The translations under genes were made by a program, and so were the position numbers. Positions 43,592 to 55,273 of a DNA stretch of 64,000 nt are shown one piece after another. Below the pieces are notes generated by a model. That model ran no database searches. It was not told the origin of the DNA and saw only the letters and a program-made list of their open reading frames with translations. How positions within the stretch are numbered: position 1 is the stretch's first letter; every line of letters starts with the position of its first letter. Origin of the DNA: Diphasiastrum complanatum (Eukaryota > Streptophyta > Lycopodiopsida > Lycopodiales > Lycopodiaceae); the NCBI GenBank assembly GCA_029204225.1, contig CM055108.1:49052996-49116995 (forward strand). The letters are read 5' to 3'.

Positions 43592-43845
43592 CACGCAGGA
43601 CCAGGAGTGCAGGAGAGGGTCTGAGCCATCCAGCAGTCTCAGACACCTCTGAGAGTCCCTCTGGCTTTGACTCAGATGAGGAATCCGCCACTAAAGGTGA
43701 GGGATCGGATGAGGATGAGGATGAGGATGAGGATGAGGATGAGGAGGATGAGGGTGAGTCTGATGATGGGGAGGATGACCTTGAGCTTGAGGACATGCCA
43801 GTGCCTCCACGACGACAGTGTCCGAGTAGGGCAGCTAGAGCCTAG
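43592..43845 (+). pseudogene. Possible hAT C-terminal acidic exon
   Basis: An in-frame stretch from a possible CTGCAG acceptor to TAG at 43843-43845. It encodes a Ser-rich part, then a Glu/Asp run coded by (GATGAG)n and MPVPPRRQCPSRAARA. Acidic C-termini after the dimerisation domain occur in hAT proteins, but the dimerisation domain itself is not seen. Assignment rests mainly on position. Confidence 0.4.
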
Positions 43846-44396
43846 ATGGGGGGGGCACTCACTGCTCAGTACTCAGCATTGATGATAGTGGCATACTCTA
43901 GGCCCTAGCATAGTGGTTATACATATGACAGTTGACTTCAGACTCATGGGGCATCAAGCTTGAGCCTTGAGGCCACGCTTGACACTCTTGTTATTTATGC
44001 TTTTGCTTTAAGCTTGAAAGTTTAAACTTTTGACTCTTGAATTGTAATTTGTGATTTCTTACTGCCAAGTGGTCAGTGCATTGTATATACTAAAGTTTAT
44101 AGCTTTATTGTTTATAATTTCTAAAAGTTCTTGGATGTTTGAGACTGTGATGTGTTGCGTGCAATGCATAGAAGTGTGATTGTTCATTGTTGACACGTTA
44201 TCAAGCACCTATAGGCTATTACCATGTGGAAAATTGCAATGGGCATGCAAACCCTGAGCCCTCACGAGCCAAACTACTTACAAGTTACAAGTTACAAGAC
44301 TCTAAAGATCTTAGATAATAATGGTCGTGCCTTTGCATACTTCATGAATGCACCTGTACTATGTAGGTTGTGACTTAAGCATGCTGCATGATTTCT
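43846..44396. other. No recognisable feature
   Basis: AT-rich sequence right of the hAT remnant; possibly its 3' untranslated region. Nothing supportable. Confidence 0.5.
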
Positions 44397-44745
44397 CAAG
44401 GGCCATAAGCTTTGTACTGGCAATGGGCATGAACAGATTCTCGCAACCTAATTAGTAATAACCTACCCATGACAATATCAATAATTGACTGAGGAAAGTG
44501 ATCATAGTCACCATACACAACTTCTCCTGAGTCCTCTTGAAATTGCATTCTCTAGAGCATTCTCATGAAATTGGATGTATCTACTTCTTACTAGACTTTC
44601 TATGACATGTGTAAACCCCAAAAACCCTCAAAAACACATTTTCATATAATAAAAAAAAACCTAAAAAAACATTCTTGTTTCGAACCTGAACCAGTCGTCT
44701 CATACGCATTTCAAACGACGTACGAAACGAGCCCATGAAACATTG
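44397..44745. mobile_element. Second copy of the TIR element, left end lost
   Basis: Aligns with 13240-13577 in the same orientation (CTGGCAATGGGCATGAACAG, TTGGATGTATCTACTT). It ends CCATGAAACATTG, whose complement CAATGTTTC equals the left terminus of the 13159 copy. The left terminus is missing. Confidence 0.7.
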
Positions 44746-45863
44746 CTTGCCTCTTCTATAAAGAATTTCCAACTGGGACTCTTGCATGAGCTTGGCCCAC
44801 CTAGCATCGTGTCCAGCTGATTATAGAAATACTTGAGTGTGATGGTTATGATAAACATAAAACTTGGCACAATATAAGTAGTGCCACCATAGATTAAGTG
44901 AAAGTGTGATTGTACATAATTCTTGATCATGCATTGGGTACCATTCTTGAGTGGGGGTTAGCTTTGTACACTCAAAAGCTATTAATCTCCCCTCCTTGTT
45001 AAGGACTATCCCTGTTGCAATCCCTTCTGTACACTCAAAAGCTATTAATCTCCCCTCCTTGTTGAGGACTATCCCTTCTGCATCAATTTCTCAATGAAAT
45101 AGCTTTTCGGGGTTGACAATCTTGAGCACAAATGCAACCTCCACTGCCTCCTTTGATGCCTCGTCCTCAACTTCTCTCCTCCAACCGAAGCGTTACTTCC
45201 ACGTAACTAGTCCACATCAATGGAAAAGTTACCTGGTCGCATTCTAAATTGCCAGTTCTCCACCATTGGCATATTACTCTGCATTGGGCAAGTGCCTCAT
45301 CTCTTGACCCGCATAACCTCCAACTTTTTGCATAAATTTTTGTGCTCAATTTGGTGATTCTTTTGTAAAAATTTGTTGGTGTGGATTTGAAGGCTTTGCT
45401 CCCAATGGAATAAACATGACCATTCTTGTCCTATAATCTCGTTATATGGGCGCCCTCCACTAAACACTGTGCGGACTGTTAGCTTGTGCTTCGTTTGTCA
45501 TGAATCCACAAAAGTTTGCCTTTGCATGCCGTGAACGTTCCATTATAGAGTTCAACAAGTTCGAGGAGCACCTATTTTCAGCTAACACTACCATGACTTT
45601 TCCATACGTTTGGAGGTATCTTCCCAACATTGTTATATAGCATTTACAGTAGTTCTTACTTCTTTACCTTATGTCGTATTTTGCTATTATTTGTCCAGCT
45701 ATTATATTTTCTTAGCTACTCCATTTTTACAACATTGATACCTTCTTTTGGCTGTCCATACTAGTCGAGTTTCTGGTGGTTGAATTAGACTAAATTGGGG
45801 TGCTGAGAAAAGTCCTCTCCCTCGGGGTTTGTCTATTTCTTTTCACTTTATCACTACTTTTTC
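44746..45863. other. Mostly unassigned; contains a 63-bp tandem duplication
   Basis: A TGTACACTCAAAAGCTATTA unit occurs at 44965 and again at 45028. The T-rich part from about 45.6 kb may be the leader of the gag fragment that follows. No gene recognised. Confidence 0.5.
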
Positions 45864-46518
45864 AATGGCTGCTTCATCTCCATCCAGTAGTGAGACACCC
45901 CAAGATGCCTTAGCTGAACACTTTCAACAAGCCGTTGATAGTGTTATTTTTGGGATTTCTACCCATTTAGATGTCCTCATGACAGACTTTGCCTCTCTTC
46001 TGTCTCATATTGTTGTCATAAAGCCTCATCATGGTCCTGGCACGATCCCCATGACATCTTTACCTAGCTTTGGCGCTATTGCATCGGCTTCTCCTATTGG
46101 CGGTCCTTTTGGTAATCCTATCATTCCTACCCCTCCATCGCCTGGGTTTTACACATTTCCTCATCATGCGAGTCCTGAGCCACACTATGTTCGTGATTTT
46201 TGTGATAAGATCCAACTTACGACCTATTATGGTTCCTTTGATGGGAGCCTATTAGAGAATTGGTTTTCTAAGTTGGAGACTTATGACTTGATGTACCCCA
46301 AGACTAACGTCCAGAAGATTCAGTTAGCTGCCCTACATTTGGATGCACGAGCTACTACTTGGTGGCGTCTTTACCATACTGAGCCTATTCAAGACGGGAT
46401 GCATGTGTGGACTACTTTTCGCCTTGTCCTTTGCCATGCTATGATTGATCCTCAGTGGTTGAGTCGCCAACGAAGTATTTTTCGAATCCTTTCTCATACG
46501 GGAAATCTAGCTCTTTAA
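45864..46518 (+). pseudogene. Ty3-B-related gag fragment
   Basis: MAASSPSSSETPQDAL start, Pro-rich linker and gag domain with DKIQLTTYYGSFDGSLLENW and KIQLAALHLDARATTWW, closely parallel to Ty3-B gag. It ends at TAA (46516-46518), just before the TAYIDQF-like segment. No knuckle or pol follows; an LTR-like remnant is downstream. Confidence 0.85.
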
Positions 46519-46609
46519 ACTGACCATTTTATGGAGCTATCCTATCTCTTTATATGAAGGTTCCACTTTAGGGCCTCCTTGTGGGTGTAAGTAGGACCTA
46601 TTGTCATTC

Positions 46610-46745
46610 ATTTCATAGCTGATGATATTGATCTCTCTATTTTAGTCTCCTTAAGCATTCTCTTTGCCGCTTTCTAGGATTAGTTCTTGCTTATGTGCTG
46701 CTTTCTTAGCTTAGCTATTGATTTGCTGTAAATCTGTTTGTAATT
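46610..46745 (+). repeat. LTR remnant of the Ty3-B group
   Basis: Shares CTCCTTAAGCATTCTCTT, GCTTTCT and the order of neighbouring words with the end of the Ty3-B LTR read on its own strand. Only the last third is recognisable. Confidence 0.5.
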
Positions 46746-46823
46746 TCTTACCATTTCTCGAATCAATGGTCAAGAAAATCGGCAATGCGTTGTTGTGCAT
46801 TACTTACGCCTTGGAGATTTAGG

Positions 46824-46996
46824 GTCCTCATCATCCGCAAAGTGCTACGGATGATAAAGGTAAGGCAACTGGTGAGTCTATGTAGTAGGTGTTGCCTCAA
46901 TAGCAAATGGAGTCCTCATCATCCGCAAAGTGCTACGGAGGATAAAGATAAGGCAATTGGTGACTATGTAGTAGGTGTTCCCTCAATAGCAAATGC
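46824..46996 (+). repeat. 88-bp tandem duplication
   Basis: GTCCTCATCATCCGCAAAGT begins both units (46824 and 46912); the second has a small deletion. Confidence 0.85.
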
Positions 46997-48264
46997 AGTC
47001 AAAGTTGACATATAACTTGCTGGCGTCCATAGAATGCCTTGCATATCAAGCATGGACCTTTCCAACACTCCCAGAAGATCTTGTGCATTTAGAGGTGGAA
47101 CTTCCAAACTTGAGGGCTTTGCATCAATGACAAACAATAGTTCCTATTGGGGACCCCAATCTGAAGAGTGTGTAATGGGAGAAGTTGAGATTTGAATTGA
47201 TTCATTAGCAAAATCCATCTCAATTTTTCCCAATCACAAAAATAAAGAAGATTGAAAGAAACAAGCCAAAAACAAACAAAAAGAAGAGTGTTCATACAGG
47301 CTTCATACAAACTCGAAATGGATTTAAATATTCTTTTCTCCTCTCTTGTTTCCTCAGCGCCGGCATCCTTTGTTTTCTCTCAATTCGTTTCACTTTCACT
47401 CTCTTGTTCACTCTAAAAAAGTAACAACAAGAAAGAGTACAATTCAGCAGGCTATCAAGGTATTATTTGGCAAAGAAAAGGAAAATAAGTAGCTCCATGG
47501 ATCTCGGTTGAAGTTGCTTCACATAGATTGCTGCCCCCTTAGGTGCAAATGATTTCAAAAATGAACTTCTTTGGCTCCCAAGGACTGCTTCAAAAGATAC
47601 AGCAAATAGGTTCCTATTTCTCTGCACTAGAAGGCTCAAACTTCAAGTCCTATGGGCTAAATAGGCTCGGGAAATTCTGCAACAGGTTTTGGGCTTGAAA
47701 AGAGACCCAGATCCTCATGAGAAGTAATGAAAACGGGACCCAAACAGATCTGACCTGTGGGGAGGCCATAATTTGCAGCAGAATTTAAGCGTGCAAATTT
47801 CACATAGATAGATGGCCTTGAATTGCAACACCCTCTTTCAACTGATTGTGGGCAAATTTTGATAGCACAAAGCAAACAATTTATTGGCCGACTTTTGCCT
47901 CCCTGGACAGTGATGGAAAAGCACCATGCTTGGGATAGGAAATCTCCTACAAAAGTCTAAGTTTCCCCTTCTTCACAGCGATGCAACTTCAGCACTGTGG
48001 ATCAATCCTGGTGGAAAATTTTGCCTTCCCAACACCGACGGATCTGCAGCTCCTTTTTGTGGGAAAATCCTCTTCAAATGGCTAATTTTTCCTCAACAAA
48101 TTTCCTCATTTCCAGCTGCTCCTACAGCGATCCACCTTCTAGTGCTTGAACAAGAGCTTAGCTTCCACGTAGCACTTCCTTGTAGGCTCAGAACTCTCTC
48201 CCTCTACACGTGGCAGCCTCCCACAAGTTTCTCTCTCTACTTACTAATCACGCTATTTTAGGTG
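46997..48264. other. Unassigned, possibly LTR-element leader sequence
   Basis: No coding sequence I can support. A 111-codon frame at 47926-48261 has no recognisable motif. Adjacent to the LTR-like stretch 48265-48825 on the minus strand, it could be the non-coding leader of that family. Confidence 0.35.
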
Positions 48265-49560
48265 CTTGAATCCTCAACCTCCTCACAAAACCTCCGTGCT
48301 GGTGTGTAGAATGAATCTTCTCCCATCCATTAACAATCCTTTATACCCTTTACCTACTATTTCAGTCTGGGAATGCTTGGCCTCCCTGCAAGGGTGATCA
48401 CTCCTGTTAGGTTGACCCCAACTTACCCGGAGCCACAAATAGGTGTAAATATATAACGATAGCCACCCCCCTGCTCTGTGCCTAAGTGGCCCACTGGTCC
48501 ACTCTGGCTACTTACTAGCTAACAGTAGTCATTGGCCACTGGCCCCATAGGTTGACTTGGTCAAATGCCAGCAAATCTACATGCCTCATTTCACAATTGC
48601 TAGTATGTGTCTACACCAAGTCACCTAGAGTGACACACCCAAGCACTTGTGATATCGTCATGTGCCTGCCGGTCCACTACTCACCTGGTGGCGATTGCGC
48701 CTTGCTATGGACGATCACTTGACCCCTTGGTCACTAATCCTGTCGTAATACATTAGGGCCTCACATAAACACACAAAACTGGAACTCCAATAAATGAGCA
48801 TCCCTAACAATGTAGGGCTTCTATTTTATGTTCCAACAAATGCCCAACAACACCAACATCAAACTGTGTCAACAAATCAATGGGTCATTTCAAAATACAA
48901 CTCGTCCATATGATATTATATAGTTAACGCAATTCTCATGACCCCAACCTCTTTGCCCTTTCCATCATCTTGACTTTATCCCAATACTAGGTCAGTTGTG
49001 TTTTCACACAACTTTTTTATCACAATTGAATTCATATTATGTGATGATGCAATCTCAAATAATCTGAAAAAATCTCTAACCAAAATTTTCTTGTTATAAC
49101 AATCAAAGAAGTGTTGAGAAATTGACACCCACTGTGAGTGGCTTCAAATCCTATACCAAAGGTAGCTTATGCTTAGGCTTTGCTTGCTCCAAAATTTGCC
49201 TCAATGTACTACCCATGGCATCTACCCTTGCTGAAAATTCATCTAATGTTTGAGCTAACTCTTCTGACACATATTTCCTGCTTGCCCAATTCCCTTCCTT
49301 AAACCTTGGCATAGAGCTCAGCTACTCTGATACCAAGTAATCACACGAGCTACTATTTCAAATGTATTGATCTCTTGAAAAAGCACATGCATATTATAAT
49401 AGGTAGAGCCTGTTGCTAGCCCTCTCCTCGCCAACTTGGTAGTATGAATGAGGCATACCTCCAAAGGCTCACACTTAAATCCCCTCAAGCACCCCTTCCC
49501 TTGATCCTAAAACGTCCTCATTCCTGAACTAACACGTGGCACGTGCACAACAGCAACTAG
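48265..49560 (-). mobile_element. Possible short non-autonomous LTR element
   Basis: On the minus strand: LTR-like sequence ending GTGATTAC at about 49352, TTGGTATCAGAGTAGC resembling a tRNA-Met primer-binding site (49352-49337), and a small frame MPRFKEGNWASRKYVSEEL (about 49308-49147). A second LTR-like stretch follows (about 48825-48265, starting TGTTAGGGATGC). The two LTR-like ends share only parts, so boundaries and pairing are tentative. The second is related to 34700-35228. Confidence 0.35.
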
Positions 49561-50382
49561 CTCCCCTTACACAATAATATGAAATATATAAGTGTGGCAA
49601 CTTTTGCTCAAAAATGGCCACATCATTACAATTCTTTATCAAGAAGCATACAATACATATGCTAGAACAGTATGGACATCAATATATGCATGTAATAAAC
49701 CACGTGGAAAAATGATAGAACTGCCATAATATAGAGCTGCCGAGCTCTTCATGGTGCTACTTGATTTCCTTTTGTACTCAAGATACTCACTTGATGTCCA
49801 TAATCATCAATTTTTTATTTTTCTTCAGAGAACATGAGAAGTGAAATAGGGATGAAGTAAGCAATCTTCATGCATATAGATCTTGGTTTCAAATAGTATC
49901 AACTTGAAAGAACACCAACGCTACAAATAAATATACTCCAAAATTTGCACTGCCAAAACTTACCTAGAAATAAGTTCTTGCACAAATTCAACCTGATACA
50001 CAAATGAAAAGGATTGTTAGAAGACTAGAAAAGCTACAAATAGGCACAAGAGAATTAGTGTACTTACAAAAAATTTAAATTGATGGCACAAATTTTCTCT
50101 TGTAATAATCTGACCTAGACCTATACACATCATAGGCAACGTCGAGAATCTAGAGCTTACACTTTAGGACTAGCCAAGAAGCACATTCCTCTATTCTTTT
50201 CCAACGTGACACTAAAGAACAAACTCTATTGCAAGCGAAAAGCACCCAAATTCATGAATGATGACACAAACCAACCGTAAAGCAAATTCCTCACATGGAA
50301 TCATAGATAAGATAATAGAGAAAGAGGATAGTAATGCATCACATACAAATGTCCTCCAAAAAATATTAAATGAACATACAAT
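49561..50382. other. No recognisable feature
   Basis: AT-rich sequence left of the LINE array; no coding, RNA or terminal-repeat signal. Confidence 0.5.
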
Positions 50383-50418
50383 GAGAGAGAGAGAGAGAGA
50401 GAGAGAAAGTTGTATTAA

Positions 50419-50449
50419 CGTCTTTTCCATGCCCAAAGGCATATAAGAC
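50419..50449 (-). other. LINE 3'-end hairpin (ORF1-only element)
   Basis: On the minus strand GTCTTATATGCC-TTTG-GGCATGGAAAAGAC; inner ATGCC/GGCAT and outer GTCTT/AAGAC; GTTAATA follows. Confidence 0.8.
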
Positions 50450-50613
50450 AAAAACAGTACATCCAAGTATGATGGGAACAAGATGAGGCCGTATAGCTGA
50501 CCACTATGCACTAGTCCAGGAATATATGTGAAAACGCAACCATTTACAAGGTCAACTGGATATTAAATGCAAACTCTAACTCAACTCTATTCTAACTCCA
50601 ACTATAAAATCAT

Positions 50614-51738
50614 CTATTTTGTTTCCGCTAAACGCTTAGCTTCAACAAAACGGATTTTACCATCTCTGTAAATGAGATGTTTCCCTGTGTCTCTCACTTT
50701 TTGCAGAGCCTCTTTTCTTTCCATCACTTGTACAAAAGTGAGGTCTTCGTAAATCTTGGTATCTTTTAGTTTGTGTCTTTGACGAAGTACCTCTCATCGT
50801 GATTCCAACGAGGTGAAGCACAAGACAAGGGTATTAGCATCTTTCTTGGTACGCCAGGCAGAGTCCAAACCCTTGTCGTGATGATGGAGAGTACCTTCCA
50901 AAAAAAATTTGGCTTCAGTAAGAGTATCCTGAGAATCTAGGATGCCTCTGACACGGACATTGAGAGCCTTTTGCTTGCACAACCGGTTCTCAGTAAGCGT
51001 AGCAGAGATGAAAGAAACTGGAGCATTGGCCGATTTACCTGGACCTTTGAGGATATCTGCCCAAGATTGGACAGATGTAAGATGCTGCTCCACTTTACTT
51101 TCGAGGTCCTGAATTGTAGTTGAAGTAGCTATTTGGGAGGGTACTGCACATTTGATGGCTATAAGTTCCTGCTTGAGTTCTGTAATGGATGAAACAACCT
51201 GCTGAAGGTGTGCTTGCACTGATTGGATCATCTCTCGATGAGAATCCATTTCTTTTCGATGATTGGAGAGAAGTTCGAAAACCCTTATAAACAATGCACT
51301 GAATGCAAAAAGCATTGTTTCGGTTGATGGAGGCGCTTCTTGAGATGGAGTTATGGGAAGAGCAGGAGCAGGCTCAGTATTAGACAAAATAGAGGTGGGA
51401 GAGAGAGGAATAGCATAAGGTACATCAGAACCAGTCATATATGGAGGTGGGGAAGTTATGTTCCCATTGGAGCTATTCCCATCAACGCTAGAAGCAGAGG
51501 CATCGCTAGAGGTAGAAGTCTTGCTGGTGGTAGAGAAAGGGTTGGAAACAACGATGGGCAACGCTGGAGGTGATGCGCTGGAAGTGAGGACAATGTTGGA
51601 GACAGAGGCAGCACTGGAGGCAGCAATGGGCAACACTGGAGCGATGGTGGAGGCCACTAATGATAGCGCTGGAGCTGGACGTCCACTATTGGTGCGTGAG
51701 CGGGGGGAGTTACCTCCCCCACGCTTACGTGGAGCCAT
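50614..51738 (-). pseudogene. LINE ORF1, one nonsense codon
   Basis: 374 codons from MAPRKRGGGNSPRSR to TAG at 50616-50614. A Ser/Ala/Pro-rich low-complexity N-terminus, a predicted coiled coil around FELLSNHRKEMDSHREMIQS and ITELKQELIAIKC, then the RRM-like core with ALNVRVRGILDSQDTLTEAK, LVLCFTSLESR and EDLTFVQVMERKEAL. The only lesion is TGA near 50793, where relatives have Arg; CGA to TGA is a CpG-type change. This is the best-preserved ORF1 in the window. Its product would bind LINE RNA. Confidence 0.85.
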
Positions 51739-51803
51739 GAAACGATGGTGATTGTCCCACTCAGATATCCGCGTGCTCAGAACTGCTCAGACCATCGCGC
51801 ACT

Positions 51804-51805
<2 letters not shown>

Positions 51806-51879
<74 letters not shown>
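51806..51879 (+). repeat. (GA)n microsatellite, tail of LINE-6
   Basis: About 74 bp of GA, joining the 5' end of the ORF1-only element to the 3' end of LINE-6 through the same TTCTAA and TAA links as in LINE-2. Confidence 0.95.
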
Positions 51880-51882
<3 letters not shown>

Positions 51883-51905
51883 AGAATTAGAATTATTATT
51901 ATTAA

Positions 51906-51935
51906 CGTCTTTTGGTACCCAAAGGTACATAAAAC
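51906..51935 (-). other. LINE 3'-end hairpin (LINE-6)
   Basis: Near-identical to that of LINE-2, with the outer arm weakened (GTTTTA in place of GTCTTA). Confidence 0.75.
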
Positions 51936-52824
51936 AAAAGAGAGTACAAAAGGTGAGGAGCATTGTCCGCATACAGACTTTTTACTAGTAGAAAAGAGAA
52001 GAAGACAAGAAACTAGCATATCTATCTCGCTATCTCTAAGAAGAAGAAATATCCAAGCTTGACCACCAGCTTGCGAGGGTACAATGCAAGAGCTTAACCA
52101 CCTGCTTTGCGGAGGAGACTAGCTACGAGTAGCCTGAAAATAATGAGTGATAGTAGTAGTGGAGCGTGTTGTGGACTGGCGAGAAGCTCGTGAAGATCTA
52201 GTGATCTTGGATCTAGCAAAAATATGTGAGACTCTCTGTGTCTTCGATCTCCGAGTGGGGACTTCAAAATCCAAAACGGAAATGTCCTCTCTGTCTCGTT
52301 TCTGGAAAAACTGGGTAATATGAGCCTGGCTATGATCCATATCTGTGGTAGGTAGAAGTGAAGCTCGTATAGTATACATCTCTCTCAATAGAAGACCTAC
52401 ACATCTAGAGTCTGGATACTCGAGGAACGATCGCAACGTGAGAGGGGTATCTCTGTATAAACAATGGTAGCGCCCCCTGATCTCGTAATATACTGGACAG
52501 AGAAAGATGAAATGGAACTCATCCTCCATTTCATGAAGAGAACAAAGCTGACATATCCTCTGCAATCTGGGAGTGTCCGTGTATCTACCCGTCTCAATAG
52601 CCAGTTGATGAGAAGAGACTCGGAGCTGTCCCATACGGTATCGCAGACCAAAAGATAATGGCTTCTGAAGAAGGGCTGAGACACTGCTAAACCAAGAATG
52701 CTTGGCCCCCTGTCCAGCAATGGTGCGTGATGAAGTGAGAGCGGCAACAATATATCTGGAAGTGTCTAACTCTGATATCTTGTGAAGAAAGGTAATGATA
52801 TCCTGTGAAGAAAGGTAAATATCT

Positions 52825-52846
52825 GAGAGAGAGAGAGAGAGAGAGA
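52825..52846 (+). repeat. (GA)n microsatellite, tail of LINE-7
   Basis: About 22 bp of GA joining LINE-6 and LINE-7; linked to the hairpin by AATTGAATTGTATTAAT. Confidence 0.9.
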
Positions 52847-54955
52847 ATTGAATTGTATTAATGTCTATAAAATACCCTTGGGTATATGAGACAAATAAAA
52901 AGCACATCAGTAAGGAGCATTGTCCATAAAAACCAGACTTATTCTAACTGCTACAAACAGAAAAACCAACGCGTAACCTCCAGCTATGGTGAGGGTACAA
53001 AAAGCCATAGCTTAACCATCAGCTACGCGGAGAAAACAACTGACTAACTGAGAGAGAAAAATTGCATTATCTGGCGGGAGGCACAAGGTGGCCTCTGTGG
53101 CGAGTTCGAGAAGGTCGAAGGGGGCGCTGGAGCTTCGGTCGTCGAGCTGGGATGTCAATCTCATCATCTGGTAAATCATCTCTACCTCTTTTTTGAAAAA
53201 AACGAGTAATATGCGGCTGGCTGTGGTCAACACTAACTGAAAGAAGAGAGGATCTCAGAGAAAGCATCTCTTGTAGTAGCAAACCCAGACATCTCGTATC
53301 AGGACAAGCAAAGAAGGAACCAAGTGTGAGTGGAATGTCCCGATATAGACAATGGTATCTGCCTCTGATCTCATAGTAAACTGGACATCTAAAAATAAAG
53401 TGGAACTCATCCTCAACCTCCAATAATGAGCAACACTAACAGATCCGTAAGGGACGTGGCGTGTCTGTGTATCTGCCTATCTCAATAACGAGCTTATGAG
53501 AAGAAACCCGAAGCTAACTAATGCGGTATCGTAGGCCAAATGACAGCACCTAACAAAGATAATCCAGTCTAACGGGAAGCCCTGATGCATCAAGCCAAAG
53601 AAAATGAGCGTGATAGAACTGGAGCTTAACCCGTGATAGATGAGACCAAACAATGTGTATGTATGCTCTGTAGATCTGCCTACGAATGAACGCATGTGTC
53701 CCGTTCGGGAGGTCCAACATAGATTATCCCCAGCTATGTAGAAAATTCGAGGCACACTTAAACCATGATTTGACCTGCTGCCCCGCCAAAGTGCGAGAAG
53801 ACGTAAAAGTCGCTACCACGTATCTAGAAGAATCAAGCTCTGAGGCCCTGTGAATAAATGAGATGATCCTGAAAATAGCCTCTACAAGCAGTGGAGGGGA
53901 AGCAAACTCTGCTAAAATAATCTCGTGAGGAAATGATTGCTTTGCCCGAATCATCCGGCTGAGCATGAGAATCTGTAAACGTGAGATATCACTCCAAGTG
54001 TCTCGCGATAAGCTTGGACACCAAGTCTCTGCAGAATATAGTGCAACTGGAGAAACAGTCAAGGAAAAAAGGCGACAGCGCATATCAGGATCATACACGT
54101 AGTAAGTAGAAGAAAACCTCTCCATCTGAACAAGAGCAGAGCGCCCCTTGCGGAGCCTAGCTAGTGCCGCTAGTCTAAAGGAGAGTAAAGGCCCGGAGAA
54201 GAGAACACCTAGGTAAGTGTAAGACGTCACTATCTCTAGTGGCTGTCCATCATAATAGAACGTAGTGTCTCTCATATGCTGTCTATTGGTGTTAAACACC
54301 ATAACCTTCATCTTACCAATGTTCACCATCAACCCCCATCCCTGACAGAAGGTATATAGGGCATCCAAATGTCACTGAAGTCCAATAGCCGAACTAGATA
54401 ATGGAGCCACATCATTTTTATAGAGAAGAATAGGGATAATAATATCAGCTAGAGGACAGTCGTCTCCACCTTCTTCCCGAATGACCTGCTCAAGGTCGTC
54501 AATGTATAGGGCAAAAAGGGTGGGTGATAGAGGACATCCCTGTATTACTCCGATCGTACTATGAATATATGAGGACCATCCCTCACCATCACGAAAATGT
54601 GCCAAAACTCTCATATAATGAAGTGATAGCAGCAATAACCTCCTGTGAAAAGCCAAGAGAAACCAAGCATTGAAGCAACAAATGTCTCGGAACTGAATCA
54701 AATGCTTTGCGGAAGTCTACAAAGCAACAATATACTCACTGTTTCCTGGATTTCGCCTCCTCTGTGATACATCTCAGGATGAAAACCTGGTCAGCCGTGG
54801 AGTAGCCTGCTCTAAAATCTGCCTGTCCCATAGCATACAATCCCTCTATCTCAGCCTGGGAGCTGATGATAGACTGCATAACTGAGCCATAGAGCTTAGC
54901 CATCGTGTGGCTGATCATAATAGTGCGATAATTGTCTACATTCAACGGGTCACGG
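52825..54955 (-). pseudogene. LINE-7: reverse transcriptase to 3' end
   Basis: Hairpin (about 52862-52894, inner stem ATACCC/GGGTAT), C-terminal ITRFFQKRGRDDLPDDE, the C-terminal EDEFHFIFRCPVYYEIRG cluster, LYSAETWCPSLSRDTW, YTYLGVLFSGPLL and reverse transcriptase. The catalytic motif reads YKNDVAPLS instead of YADDVVLLS, so the polymerase is dead even apart from frameshifts. GVIQGCPLSPTLFALY and NYRTIMISHT are recognisable. Homology stops at about 54955, where the Athila-like remnant begins. Confidence 0.85.
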
Positions 54956-55058
54956 CATGGGAACGAACCTACGCGTGACAACTAGCTTCATCTCCTTGAT
55001 GCTAGATCGATTAGATCTTGGGTTGAGGATAGGCAAGGAAAGAAACCCACTATAATTT

Positions 55059-55076
55059 TGGCACCATTGCCGGGGA
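55059..55076 (+). promoter_or_regulatory. Primer-binding site (tRNA-Asp type)
   Basis: TGGCACCATTGCCGGGGA, two differences from the TGGCGCCGTTGCCGGGGA typical of Athila and Tat elements. Confidence 0.75.
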
Positions 55077-55273
55077 GCTACGCCAATTTTTCAATTTGCA
55101 ACATGTTTGTTGGATGGTTAGCTTGCATTAGGCATCTTGTCGAATAGTGTTAGATCTGCATTTAGGATTAGTTTGGGAGTAATTTTGCCTAATTTGAGTG
55201 GATTTGCTTGTTTAAAATCTAATCTGATTGTGGAACAGGGAAAGCTATTCAGATCACCAATCTTGATATCCAT

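Larger units (their letters stand above)
50383..51800 (-). mobile_element. ORF1-only LINE derivative
   Basis: About 1.4 kb: 5' end against the GA tail of LINE-6, ORF1 (50614-51738), a 3' untranslated stretch of about 160 bp, hairpin (50419-50449), TTAATACAACTTT and a short (CT)n tail. There is no trace of endonuclease or reverse transcriptase between ORF1 and the 3' end. It therefore looks like a deletion derivative mobilised in trans by an intact relative. Confidence 0.75.
51806..52824 (-). pseudogene. LINE-6, 5'-truncated, C-terminal part only
   Basis: Close relative of LINE-2 over 3' end and C-terminus: hairpin 51906-51935, C-terminal TTRSTTTITHYFQ, THITQFFQKR-like region and CCHC cluster RICQLCSLHEMEDEFHFIFLC (about 52.55 kb). 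Relative to LINE-2 it has an internal deletion of roughly 120 bp near 52.67 kb. Truncated near 52.82 kb, where LINE-7's GA tail begins. Confidence 0.8.

Noticed and set aside
43667-43882. Met-Arg repeat frame
   Set aside because: Shadow frame of the GATGAG repeat in the possible hAT acidic exon.
44965-45090. 63-bp tandem duplication as a possible regulatory array
   Set aside because: Only two copies with no link to a gene; treated as an ordinary local duplication.
47926-48261. 111-codon plus-strand frame
   Set aside because: No motif, no homologue recalled; lies in probable LTR-element leader sequence.
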